From Mauremys mutica (lineage: Eukaryota; Chordata; Testudines; Geoemydidae): a stretch of 64,000 nucleotides of DNA. Position numbers and translations under genes: made by a program. Location: contig NC_059080.1 in assembly GCF_020497125.1 (NCBI RefSeq), positions 74,940,618 to 75,004,617 on the forward strand. Reading direction: 5' to 3'. Positions 24,590-36,900 of the stretch are shown here, piece after piece (position 1 is the stretch's first letter; every line of letters begins with the position of its first letter). Under the pieces are notes generated by a model, which did not search any database, had not been told where the DNA came from, and saw nothing but the letters and a program-made list of their open reading frames with translations.

Positions 24590-27500
24590 GAGTTCCAAAA
24601 CCTAAAAATAGCAATTGTAGGAGATATGATCATCTGGATTTTGGCCTTGTACTGAGTGAACTTCTAAGGGGGAAGGGCCTTTCAGCTGTGCTGATCTCCC
24701 TTTCCGGTAGTAATGATATTCAAATTGGCTCAGGTAATAAGAAAAATAGACTTAAGCTTTAATCCCTAGGCTCTCCTAGGAGTCTTAAAAAGAGAACACT
24801 CTCCCCCCTGTAGTCAAAGAAACAGTTTCATGTACCACAAACTGTGGTTCTTGATGCAAAATGCCATGCGTTTCCTATTGGCTGCTGAGTGCCCTCAGTT
24901 CCCATTCAGCACCTTACAAGTATGGGATGCTACCTGTTGTTATTGAATGTGACCTTCAGTAAATGGAAGACTTAAATCATGACAGATCTTCTAGGGAACT
25001 TTGATCCCAATGGCATGCCCATTTAAATTCACTTCTCTTATTTTGAACTGCCATTGCAACTGTATGCTACATTTCTCCTGGGCCATTCAGAAGGTGAATT
25101 TCATAACTTTCTTAAAGACAATGAAAATATTAATCTGTTAGGATTGTGGATTTATATTGAATAAAAAATATTTTGCAGAAGAAGTGTAATGTTGCCAAAA
25201 CTCATTCAAATACAATTAAGTTTACTCATATATTGATAAGAAAACACCACAAGCCTTTAGTTCTCCCAAATTATAGTGTTTTCTATAGCACAAAGCTAAT
25301 TTAACATGTGGAACTATATATGTAATAGTTTAAGCATAAAAAAGAAGGATCATACCTATCTTCAACTAACTCATCCTGCAATCAATGGCCATGTTTATAG
25401 CTTTCTTCAGCAATGAACCTGCTTTCATAAAAACAGACATTTCAGATATCAATATAGTCAAGTAGTAGGTAGAAGCCGGAGGAAATGAAAGATAGTAACA
25501 GAAATTGGAAATTTGTCAAGTGATGATCCTGCATTTGACATTTGACAGATCTTCCTCATGATCTTGCTTTTGACATTTGCATCTTTGTTTTATTAATAAA
25601 GTGTGCTTGTACGGCACTTCTATCTTGATACTAAGCCAGATAACATTAACCCAGTGCAATTAGAATATTTGGTTTTTATTCTCTGTTCACTGAAACAACT
25701 GATCTATTGTGTTGCTGCAGGCACTTAAAGATAGATACTTTCTTCACAACATACAAAAAACCTGCTACCATAATAATTTTATATTTATATACCTTCCATA
25801 ATTAAAGACATTTAACCGTGGGCTAAAATCTTCTCATTTACAGCAGAAGGGCCACTGAAATCTCTAGAATACAGTCAATGAAGGTTGTAACTGAGGGTTT
25901 ATTTTGACCTTGTATCTGATCACCCACACATCATTTCACCAACCAGTGACAAGCAGCCAAAGCTTTTGCAGAGCAAGGGAATTGTTAAACAATTTAAAAT
26001 AATGCAATGGAACAGTTTAGCTCTGAGCATTGAAACTGAAGGAGAAATGTAGGTAAGCAGAATAACCAACACCGGATTTTGGCTAGGATATCCTGGTTAA
26101 CAATGTGCCTCTCCCTACTTGTCTTTTATTGCATTTTCCTCCAACCTTCTCCATTTTATAAAGCCGCTGCTGCCCACACAGCCCCTATCACCATGCTAGG
26201 GTACTGGTTTCATATAATGAATTTCCAACAACACTTTTTAAAATATCCTGGGCTTTCCTTAGAGGTTTCCTGTCAAAGTATTGCCTCTCTCTGACTCTGC
26301 TTTATTCATGAAATAAATAACACTCAAAGGCAACGTGTATGCAGGCCCCAGCCATAGAAAGATGGTAGCAGCCTCAGCATGTTGTCCTTTGCTGCTACTG
26401 CATGTACAGTACTTAAACTGCAGATTGGTAAGGTTTCCAAGCCAATAATTGTTAATGAATATAAATATGCAAATAAGGGCATCTTAAAAAGTAGTCACTG
26501 TTGGGTGACTGAATTAAATCTGTGAAATTATATTTCGAGTAGAGATTTCTCAGAGGCCAGTGAAGCAAATGCAGGCATGTGTAAAACCAATGCAGCTTAC
26601 AAGAAAAATGTGCTTGAGAAGAACATACAAATTGCAAGTCATCAAAAAGGTTAATAGAATCTGGAAAATAGCTATTTAAGATAACAAAAGGTAACAGGAA
26701 ACAAGGAAATCACATACATTTCCTTTCCAGTTGTCATTGTTAAATCTGTAGAAAATGATAAATGATGATTTTTAGGGAGATAAGTTTTTAAAAAATCAGA
26801 ATTGTCATTTCATACTCTACAGTTTTCAACAGATCACCACATAAAGCACATTGTCTGTCACTGATGTGCAGAATAGCCTACCTCAATTTTAGATGCTGCA
26901 CCTGTGCCCCACATCCTCCTAGAAAAATGGCTAACAGCAAAATAAATGTATTCTTTAAAATTCAGAGATGAATCTGCTGCTACATAAAGAAAAATAAACA
27001 CTTGAAAGCGAATTAAACAATTGACTCTACAATGGCAGCTCTGGCAAGTGTGTTAATTGGATACTTCAGTATAAACAAACTTATCCTGATTGTTGCTCTT
27101 TTTATTTTAAATAAAGCAAAAGGATTAAAGTCAAATGTCAAAGGATGCCATAATTATTAACAACAAATATATTAACGCAGGTAGGGTTATTCTAAAAGTA
27201 AATGAGATCAACTCTAAATTAAGGGAAGAGAAGTGAAAGAAATGTCAAAATGTAGGTAAGTATTTTGCTAACATCAAATCTTATTGCAGAAGGCAGTTTT
27301 ATACAGCACAGTGTCAGAAAGTGTGCCATATTCTGAACACAACTCTGTGAATGAAAAATATTCACATCAAGGATGCAACTTTTGTCATGTATTTTATTAG
27401 ATTAGCAGTTCAAATGGAGAAATGCTTTAGGTGGATTAAAGACCCCTGGAGATACTATATGAAGCTAGAATCTTTGCTACAGCCTTTTATCCTTTTTATC

Positions 27501-27899
27501 TCTTACATATTTTCTCCATGTGCATAACAAGTCAGGCTATAATGCTTTCACCTGCCATCAATACCCTTTGGACTCTACTGTACTAAGTTGACTGAGGACA
27601 GCTTTTCTTGGTAGCATTTGTGTTCTTCTTAAATACCTTAGTTTCCTTTCAAATTCCCAGGAAAGCTGGATTTTCAGTAGCACTGAGGATTTGTAACAAG
27701 TTGTGTCTGCTTCATGTCATATTATAATAAATAAGTAGTCTCTTTTATCTGGATTAGTAAATTACATTTCCAGGTAATAGATAGGCTTATCTTTTATAGA
27801 CTATTATATTTAGATTTGTCTACATTTTGTCCTATTATAATATTCCATTTGTACAAATTAAATATCAGTGGCCAAGAATTTAACTGATGAATATGATTG
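24590..27899. other. AT-rich DNA, no recognised gene
   Basis: This is the longest stretch in the window without a repeat that I can name. Frames are short and lack domains. It is a reasonable place to look for conserved noncoding elements or unrecognised exons by comparison, but the sequence alone supports nothing. Confidence 0.5.
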
Positions 27900-28990
27900 C
27901 AACCAGGAACCAATTACTGCCAACCGGCAAGGGGCACAGAGCGGGTGCCTAGAGGTAACGGGATCCCCAGAGTCTGGCATTTACATTCTAGCTCACCAAA
28001 AGAATGTCTCGTGAGGTCTCTGATGAAAGCCTGTGTTGCTCTGGTCTTCGATGTCATTGTCACATGAATGTGCATATACTATGTAAGGAATTACGTACAT
28101 ATACTGAAAATATGTTCTGAAAGTCTGTCTTGGGACAGGTCAGCAGCAAAGAGGAAAAACAGGTTTTCTGTCAGACAAGAAATGGTTACTTATCTGGCTG
28201 TTTAAATGTAAAATACATATTGCATAGTTCACAGTGGGTCGCCACTCACCAGCCTGAACCAAATACAAATGAAGTACTATGAGAACTTCAAAGAAATAAT
28301 CTAACAGCAAGTGGCTGGTTGGGAAGAGAACCATATCTTGAGGTGCATATCAAAGGTTTCCTCTACTATGTTCAGGGGACAAAGACGACACCCTACCACT
28401 CTTCGCTAATGAAGTAAATGGACTGTGAGTCTGCTTCATGTAAAAGGGGTCTCAATCAAGGTTGGCTGAAAACTGTGGTGAAAGAACTTTGGGTGGGATA
28501 ACCTCCTTTAGACAGGAACTAATTCATTAGTTAGCTTAGTCTCTATAAAAGTGTGTGTTATAATTTTGTTTTACATGTAACCATTTGTTTCCAATATTCT
28601 TACTATCACTTGAATCTCTTCTTTGAAAATAAATGTATCTTTGTTTTCACTATAAATATTTCTGAGCACTGTGGTGTTAAGCAAAGTGGGGACAGAGTTG
28701 ACTCTTACAAGCTGGTGGGAACAGCAGGCCTAGTAATTCAGTGAATGTTCAGTGGTGAGGGTCTGGACACTATAGGAAATGTTCTGAGGACTCAGGGGTT
28801 ACTGTGAGCCTATTGCTACCTGTAAAGAGAGAGCCTGCAAGGGTCTGGATGGCATCAGGGAGTTGACTCACAGCAGGCAGAGACAAGACTTCCTCACACT
28901 ATGGGCAGGAGGTGGGGAGGCACCTCTCAATCCTGTGTAGCCCTGGGGAGACTATAAGCCTTAATCTGCTACATCCATAATTAAACTGGG
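27900..28990 (+). mobile_element. Probable LTR of an old endogenous retrovirus
   Basis: A TATA box (CTATAAAAG, TATAAA at 28544-28549) lies 84 bp upstream of an AATAAA signal (28628-28633). The signal is followed by a G/T-rich stretch, TTTGTTTTCACTATAAATAT and GCACTGTGGTGTTAAG. This spacing is typical of the U3-R-U5 layout of a retroviral LTR, and the post-signal block resembles turtle ERV LTRs that I remember. Exact ends and target duplication were not found. The alternative is a coincidental promoter-like arrangement. Confidence 0.45.
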
Positions 28991-29961
28991 TAAACAACAT
29001 TTATGCAGAATTTGTCTTTCTTGCAGTTCAATTTTGGGGGGCCCTTCTACAGGAATACTCACTGTGAGTGACAGAGTAAGAATTCTCTATAAGTGAAGAT
29101 TTATCTTTCATTGTTCTATCAGGTGAAAGGAATTTTCCCCTCCTGAAATCCTAGGACCTTCAGGAGGCCAAGAACATCACCATGCAGACCCTGTGCCTCT
29201 GCACAACCTCTGGATTTTTGGTGTCTTATCCTACCCTGGCTGACACTGAGCAAAGAGTGGGAAATTCTAAAGCAAACTTCCATTCAGTTCATGGCCCTTT
29301 TGTGCTTGCCTTACACGCACTTCGAGCACTCAAGCTTTACCGGCATGACTGGTCATTTAAAGGGAAGGTTAAACTCAAATGCTTGAATAATCACTGAAAG
29401 CTAATTCTGAATTGTGTATCCAATTGTAAAAATTGCAAATGCTTTGAATGGTTACATAAGTCACTCAGGTAATAGAAGCAATGCCATGTAGCTTTACCAG
29501 CACAGAGTAAATTGTGACCATTACTAACAGCTATGAAACCTGAAAGTCTCTCTGTGAGAGTTAGGTACATAGTAGACACATATTACAGATATGACATTTT
29601 TCTGTTCCCGGCATGGATAACTCTCATAACTAAACAATGCAGCCCAGATTACTGACTCTGATATATAGTGTTGACTAGTTTATATAAACCATCAGTTCTG
29701 CCCAGTGAACAGGGTGAGCATTTACGAAGACTTTAAATGCTGAAGAGGTGTCCATAATGTTTTTTTTTTTTTTACTTATTGACTAATTCCCTTTTCCAAG
29801 ATTTTCATAGTCCTCTGATTCTACCTCTTTGCATATCTTCCTGTCTTCTGAAAATCTTTTCACCAGTAGAAGGAATAGATTCTCTCGAGTAGCAGAATTA
29901 TTTATAAACACCTCTATGATCAGAACAAACCAACTCCTGCTCAGAAGCAAGGATATTTTGG
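28991..29961. other. No recognised feature
   Basis: Short frames only. A poly-T run lies near 29760-29773. Confidence 0.45.
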
Positions 29962-30045
29962 GTCCAAATTCTGCCCTCAGGTGGGTATGTTTGGCATTAG
30001 CATTTCTATGAGACTCGCATACCTTTGTGAGAGCAGAATTTGATC
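29962..30045. repeat. Short palindromic MITE-like repeat
   Basis: The left arm TCCAAATTCTGCCCTCAG and the right arm TGAGAGCAGAATTTGATC are inverted, imperfect copies around a roughly 47-bp spacer. The arms match the ends of the foldback at 58614-58725. No coding content. Confidence 0.6.
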
Positions 30046-30784
30046 TAATATGTCCTACTTTACCATGCACATTTTGCTGCACAAGAAAAAACATAGAATC
30101 TTGAAGTAATTTAAAGAATATTGAATGTGTCCTTTTCTTTTCATCTTTACTGAAGAAAATATTGTCAGAAGAAGAAAATTCCAGATTTTTTTAAGCAACT
30201 GAGGGTGGAGTGAAAGAGGAAGATGTTTCAGCTAACAAAACCCAACTGATTTTAAATTGTATCCCATACATTAAGTAGTATGTACCCCTTACAAATGCTG
30301 AAGTCTAGCAAATTCAAAATATCAGTAGAGGTCATTTTATATAGATTAGTTTTATCAGCTAGTTAGAATTCTTTATCAGCTAGCTTATAATTGCTTAGAT
30401 GAAACATAGGTTGTCACTTGATAAGAGCTAATTTAGTACAATTTATTATGGTTCTGATTACATCTGGTAATTTCAGGATACTAATAAAATAAAGCAATAA
30501 CAAAATGATGATAAATTGCACTTTCCAAGCGATCTGATTAGCAGGAATGAGTCACTGTTTATCTGAATAGCCATGCAAGTACCTTTGCTCAAATAGCCTC
30601 TAAATCCTGAAGATAATGTTGCATCTCTAGGGCTAAGTCTACATAACAGAATTGTTATTATATGAGCGAGTGAGATAGCAACAACATAAATAGCATGCAG
30701 TGTAATGTGTCCAAAACAGGCAGTGCAGTGCATCCAAACTAGGCATCCTCTTTCAGGTAGAGTTGCCCTCTGCATTTAACTGTA

Positions 30785-32270
30785 CTCTACCTGCCCTCTG
30801 GGTGCCTAGCCTACAATTCCAGCCACAGTTCCTGGAGACAGTGAGATTTGCAAAGGCTTTCTGAGAGCCCCAAGGAATTATGGAAGTTTAATCTCTTATC
30901 CCATAATTTGTGGGGAAACTCATGTAAACCCCCAGGTACCAGTATAATTTCCTAGGCATTTTCTCAGCACAGATGCTCTTGCTCCTTGTGCTCACAGTTT
31001 AGCCAATTAAAAGGGCAGAAACTACCTGGGGCTATAAAGAGCCAGGCTGTCAGTAAGGAAATAGTTGCTCAGGGAATAGCAGTAGGAAGTTCACTGGGAG
31101 TGGAGACAGTAGAAACCTGGTAGGGCTTATGATAGGGTAGTTTGCCCTTTAAAACCAGTACTGCCTACCGGGCCATCTTTCCTGTCATGTAACATGGCCT
31201 TTAAGAGTTTGGGGTGGTCTGATACACAAGGCCTGAGGGGATATAGGAGGAGATTAAAGTACTAGCATTTAGAATGAATTATGTTACTATATGTTTAAGG
31301 GCCTGAGTGGGTTCTGGAGTCTTGCAGAGGGTGGGGTAGGGCTCCCTTCTCATCCAGCCAGTAAGGAATGAGCTGGGAGAAGATCCCAGCATAAATGCTG
31401 CCTTCTGATTGATAATAGGGCAGATGCCTGTAGATACTATAGAGAGCAAGAAGGCTCCTGTAGGGACCTTAATTAGCAGGGGGAAGGTCTGCCTGCTGAA
31501 CTCTCCTAGCCATTCATGACTGGTAAAAGGGCCTAGCTAGAGGATACTTTAGCTAAAGCCCTGCAGCTGGCTTGAACCGCAGCCCATTTCCACAGAGAAG
31601 AGGTGTGTGAAAATCCTGCCTTAATGAGGGAAACTATAAGGGCCTTGTATATAAACTATAAGACAGCATGCAGTGGTGGATTAGCCACTGGACCAATGTG
31701 CCCTTACCCTGTTCCCCAGCAGGATCACTGGGTGTGGTACAGGACTGCGAGCAAAGGGGGGGGGGCACTTGCTCTGGCCCAGGACCCCACAAAACCATAA
31801 TCTGCCTCTGATAGCCTGGTATGTGCTGAGAAGCTCAGGGAGAGGCTTATTTGTGTAATGTTCTGCCTTTGGGAGTGAATGAACTAGATCTCTGAAGGGG
31901 TGCTGTTCAATATTCAAGCTTCATGGGACTTACTACACCCCTGACTCAGAGAAACTGAGGCAGAGATGCAGTGGTGGTGCACTATGCCTCCAGGGGAGTG
32001 CTTTGGGGATAGGGACCTCCACTACAGGCCTACAGGGAGAAAGCCCTTGGCAGTGGTGCTCAGTTAAAAGCGCATGGAAGAATCCTGTGCCCTGAAGCAG
32101 GAGGGACTGAGGAGAGAAAAAAAAACCCCTGGGAGCTGTAGCCCAGGGTGGCCTGAGGAACTGTTTGTGTTTGTTTACCTATGTAAGGCAAATAAACCTG
32201 TGCCTGGAAAGAGCTTCTGGGTGTGGCAGCGAGTACTTTGTGAGCTGGGGACAAACCAGTACTTTACACT
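30785..32270 (+). other. Possible LTR-like or ERV-derived segment
   Basis: A GGCTATAAAGAGCC block (TATA at about 31033) and a later GGCAAATAAACCTGTG block (AATAAA near 32191-32196) suggest retroelement regulatory sequence on the plus strand. The spacing is too large for one R region and no terminal repeats were found. The segment is interrupted by a hAT MITE at 31671-31810. This is a weak call. Confidence 0.25.
31671..31810. mobile_element. hAT-type MITE, aged
   Basis: The left end CAGTGGTGGATTAG and the inverted right end CAGAGGCAGATTAT agree at most positions. The flanking 8-mers ACAGCATG (31663-31670) and ATAGCCTG (31811-31818) match at 6 of 8, consistent with an old target duplication. 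The 140-bp interior contains a G run. Confidence 0.55.
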
Positions 32271-32639
32271 TGTCTACAAATGTTTCTGCTGCAGATTTGG
32301 AAAAGAAGTCATGAGACACCTGAAGCAAAATGACAGCGGGTGCTCCAGAACCATGACGAAAGCCAGCAGTGGAACAAACAGCTGACAAAGTTTTGTGCCA
32401 GCATTCATCCACCTGTCCCAGCCATCTCTATAAGGTGCTTGAAGCTACGGTTCCCCAAGTGGAATGCTGCTTTTGGATCTGGATCATTTCTAGCTTTTAA
32501 TTGCTCTCAAGATCTGGATTGAGCAGCAATTGCTTCATAACTTCAGAATGAGCAAGGAGAGTTACTGTACCATTTTCCTCCCCCAGTGAGGTCCCTTCCA
32601 GCCCTGTGTTTCTATTATTATGGTGAGAGAGCCTAAACA

Positions 32640-32890
32640 TAGCCGTACTGGCTCATGAAGGGGACTGCAATCTTCATGTGGAAAAGTACAGACAACTGCC
32701 AACAATCTACCCCAGAAGTTACTGGTGAGTTAGAATGCCATTTGGGGGCTGTGGATGATGATGTCATAGAGGTTTTCAGGCCAATACATAATGTGTTGCA
32801 GTGGTCTGTGATCAAAGTGATCAATATCCCAAAGATCCCTGAGGAATTTTAACAACTGGGTTTCCTCAACTATACAGGAAGTATTAATGC
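32640..32890 (+). pseudogene. Harbinger-like transposase fragment, upstream half
   Basis: Translation in the frame of 32655-32852 gives a stretch starting KGTAIFMW and ending PKIPEEF, followed by a stop. After the stop a GFLNYTGSINA-like segment fits the region before the first catalytic Asp of Harbinger (HARBI1-like) DDE nucleases, usually close to GAIDGTHI. Here the Asp is replaced by Asn. The LTR element at 32896-38440 is inserted immediately after this segment, and the homology resumes at 38446. Family assignment is from memory of the motif order, not from a search. Confidence 0.5.
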
Positions 32891-32895
32891 AGCCC
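32891..32895. repeat. Target site duplication AGCCC (left copy)
   Basis: AGCCC directly precedes the left LTR and recurs directly after the right LTR at 38441-38445. A 5-bp duplication is typical of LTR-retroelement integrases. Confidence 0.9.
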
Positions 32896-33977
32896 TGTGA
32901 CGGTGCTGCCCGTGGGAGCCAGCTGAGGTCACTCAATTAGGGTGAACTGCAAACCAAACAGGGCAGACAAACCCCAAATGCTGGTGGTTATTCCAATACT
33001 TAGATTTACCAACCAGCACAAAACAGCTTCTACAGTACCTTACTGGTCACTTAGAGTCCAAACCATGCAGTTCCCTTAAAGTGCCCAGCCTCAGGCCTCC
33101 GTCCAGACACACCTGTCAGATATGATGATGATTCCTAAGAATCTTACTTCATCATATAAAAGAAAAGGTTCTTCCAATCCCAAAGGATCAGCCACATACC
33201 CAGGTCCAATTATAACTTAGATCTTACCCAAAATACACGCTAGAGCCAATTCTTATTAACTAAGCTAAAATTTATTAAAAAAGAAAAGAGAGAGAGTGTT
33301 GGTTAAAAGATTAATCTACAGACAGACTTGAATTCAATTCTTGAGATTCAGATACACAGCAGAGATAAGCTTGTAGTTGCCAAAAGTTCTTTTAGAAATA
33401 GTCCATAGGTTATAGTCCAATTTCCATATTCAGGGTGGCTCCAGTCAATGACTGTGGATCTCAATCCTTATGGCTTAAGGTTTCCCCCTCTTGAAACCCA
33501 AAGCAGATCTGAGATGAAGAAGGATCGTGTCCCAGGGTTCTTATACATTTCCAGCAGCCTTTCGGCCTGAGAAAACAATAGGCTTAATTCCTTCTCCCAA
33601 ACATCCTGGCAATTAGCAGAGTAATGTATCCATTAAACAGTTCAGATACAGGTTAGCACAACCTTCAAAGAGATACATAGACAATAATACTATTTCACTC
33701 AAGTATCATTATAAATGTTAATATTCCCTTTTTTGATCTTTGAATTAAAACGATAGCAATAGACAAGACTTGTTTGCTGACATCCCAAGACCTGAGCAAA
33801 CATCTCCCCTTCTACCTCTAACAATGCAGACTTGCATTTCAAAGCTCTGTTCATTTACATATCTTCCTAACCCGTCCTCAAGGTTCACCCATGGGTCAGG
33901 TCAGTCTGTGAGTTAATTAACTCTTTCTGGCCCTGTCATCTTTCAATGAGATATTATATCACAGTCATAACGTCACA
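32896..33977 (-). repeat. 3' LTR of the minus-strand element
   Basis: This is a 1,082-bp LTR with 7-bp inverted tips (TGTGACG/CGTCACA). It is identical to 37360-38440 by line-by-line reading except for one extra G. It holds an AATAAA signal on the minus strand and a TATA-like box (TATAAG) about 265 bp upstream of it. The last eight codons of the internal frame, including its stop, lie inside this LTR. Confidence 0.95.
33271..33276 (-). terminator. Polyadenylation signal AATAAA in the 3' LTR
   Basis: On the minus strand the LTR contains TTTTTTAATAAATTTTAG. In the 3' LTR this would end the element's transcript. The same signal is at 37735-37740 in the 5' LTR. Confidence 0.6.
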
Positions 33978-36900
33978 CCCCCAACGCAAAATTGATGCAG
34001 GAAGGGATGACACAAACATCACTGACTGCATCCCAAAAGCTCCCCATCCTGGGTTTTGTTTTATTACAGCTTGTATTGGGTTAGAAGCCATGTTACTGTA
34101 TAACAGAAATGGTTTACCCAACTCATGTTCAATAACATGATTGAATCTTTTTATGAACTTAAGGTAAAACTTGGTTAGAACAATAGTGGATTGGATCTGC
34201 TCTTGCAGCAGGGTTCCTGTATGTTTCATGTGATCTTGCCAAGAGCTAAAGAAACTAGCTATTTTATTTATACAAGCTTTGGCAAATGCCTGGATCCCAA
34301 TTAACATTAAACCAATGTAGATATTAATGTTGTTCATTGTACAGGAATCTTGGCATTTAGCCATGCAAGCAATATGGTAGTGTGCCTCAGTTTCCCTTTT
34401 AACACAGCACATTAGGTCTGGAATGTCTTTTCTCCTATGAAAAGTTCCAAGACTGTTTATAGGCACTAACAGTGAAACATTAGTATAACAAGGCCTTTTA
34501 ACATAAAGTGGGTTCTTATGCATTGCTTTTAACATGTTCAAGGGATTTACCATAAGATTAGGCACATTGTACATTTTTACATTTCTTGGTAATAGCAACA
34601 CATTAGTTATAAACATTACCATCAGCAATAACAACAAATTTATTGCAGGTGTCCATCTACCATCACGTTTGCTATGCCACACCTTTGGCTCAATACCATT
34701 GGGGTTTGGGCCTTTTAGGGTTACCCTGTGGCTTTCCTTTGCAAAATTAAGTTTTTTCTTTTCTCCTTGTCCTGAAGGATTAAACCCTGATTTCTTTTGT
34801 TTAACAGAATTCACTGGCTGATGGGGTGGGCTCTGTTTGCTAACAGCTATTAGCAAGTCTTTCTTCTCCCTGCCAGCCAAGTAATTTGCATCAACACAGA
34901 CACTAGCTTTTAGATTTTTAGCTGCTACCCATTCCAAGGCTGGACTTTGTTTTACAGAGATATCACACAATTCCAAATAGTTTGAGGGTGAGAGTTCACT
35001 TGCTTTCCCCTGCATCCTCAAGCATTCAGCCATAAAACTGTTTTGCTTTGAAACACCAGTAACCAAATTTCTTTTTAAATCCTGAAGCACAGACTGGTTA
35101 CTTACAGAATCAGCATGGAGACAGTCCTGTCCCAACACCATGGTCTTTCCAACAGGCTGGCCACACACAGCCACCTGGTTATATGGCTGCTTAACTTTCT
35201 TAACAGCTTCTACTTCATCTGAGACCTTCTCTAAGCTACCCACACTGGATCTCTCAAAAGGAAAGTCAGTGGATCCATTCACAACAGAAAATTTCTGGCT
35301 GTTAGGAAATGAAACCTTTTTGATTAAATTACTTTTACACCCTTCAGTCGCAGTAAACTGCTTGCACAGATTACCAGGAGGATTTCTTTCCTTAGCAGCT
35401 TCTCTAAGCAACAATTTACCTTTCACAGAAATTCTGCTCTTACCCTCTTCACCCAGGGCTTGCTCTAAAGGAACACTTTCCTGAGCCACAACAGACTCTT
35501 TCTGGGTTTTACTTACATTCATGATCACCTTTGGCCCTTCAGGCAGATTTCTAGACAATTTCCTTTTAGGCAAACCTACAGACTTTCTAAATAACAGGTT
35601 AGAAGCAATCTCCTTCCCTTGGCCATGAACTAGTTCAGGAATCTTTTCCTTCTTGCTACAAGTTGTTAAACTGTCAGTAGGTAACACACTTAAATCACCT
35701 TCATGCTCTCCTTGTGCCCTGGCTAGGGTATCACCCTGATCAGACAGCGTTGCTGCACCCTTTTCCAACCACACATTAGCAACTGGCAAACTATAAGCAC
35801 CAGAATTGTCTGGTCTCTGGGATTTTGCTAAGACACTAACTGGATGCAACCTAGTTACAGTGCCATTCTCCCCAGCAGACACAAACTTAGGACCGTTCCC
35901 TTCCTGGGCTTTAGCTGTATCCACAACCAACTCTGAGACAACTGCACTATTCTCAACCATCACAGGCTGACAGGCACCTTCTGTCTGCTCCACAGACAAA
36001 GAAAAGCTGGAGACACATTCTCCTCCACTAGACACACAGCTTGGAATGTTACTTCCCTGGTCCCAGCACACAGGGCTGTTCACAGACAACTGCTTGGAGA
36101 CCGAGGTAGCTCCCTCCATAGGCAAGTCAATACCCCTGACAGACACAGGCACATTCCCTTCACTGTCACATTTCTCCACACAGGACACAGGTAAGGGATA
36201 GGGACACTCATCTTCCACTATCCCTCCCTTCCCAAACTGCTGACTGGACAAAGCCATCAGCTCACAAGGCTGCCTAGGCTTATCCAGACTTTCCCTGCCA
36301 GGCACATTGCCACTCCCAACAGATAAACTGCTGCTCTTTTCACTACACTGAGCTACTTCCAGCAAATCACAGTTACCCATTTTAGGTTCACTTTTACAAG
36401 CTGTACTAGCCACCAATCCATCACCCATCACAGATCTACCCTTTCCTTCCTCAGTTAGGGCTTTCACCTGACCATCTACTTTAATCTGCTTCTGAGAAAT
36501 ATTCTCCTCACCAATGAGATTTTTTTGCTCCTGATCTAATTCCAGATTTACTTCTGAGACATTAGACAGACATTCAGAAACTTCATTCACAGACAAACAG
36601 CTATTTCCCACCAGGTTAGAATCCCCCTCTGCATAGCCATAGCAAAACTGGTTAAACACAGAAAACTGCCCAGAGTAATACCACATATCCACACAGTTAT
36701 AAACTGGATTTTCAAGAGGATACAGTTTCTGCTGTTCTTCCATTGCTTTTTTGACTTGGAGCTGGAGTCTAGCAGTTTCTTGTTGCATCTTCTGGGTCTC
36801 CTGTTTCAGCTCCTGTTGCCTCTGTAGAGCTTTCTCCTCAGCAGCCAGTAATTCCAGACGCCCCTTACGAGCTTTTTCTTCTCTCTCATCAGCCTCCTTC

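Noticed and set aside
34534..35484. Plus-strand frames of 95 and 114 codons
   Set aside because: Both are antisense shadows within the 1,095-codon frame and show no domain.
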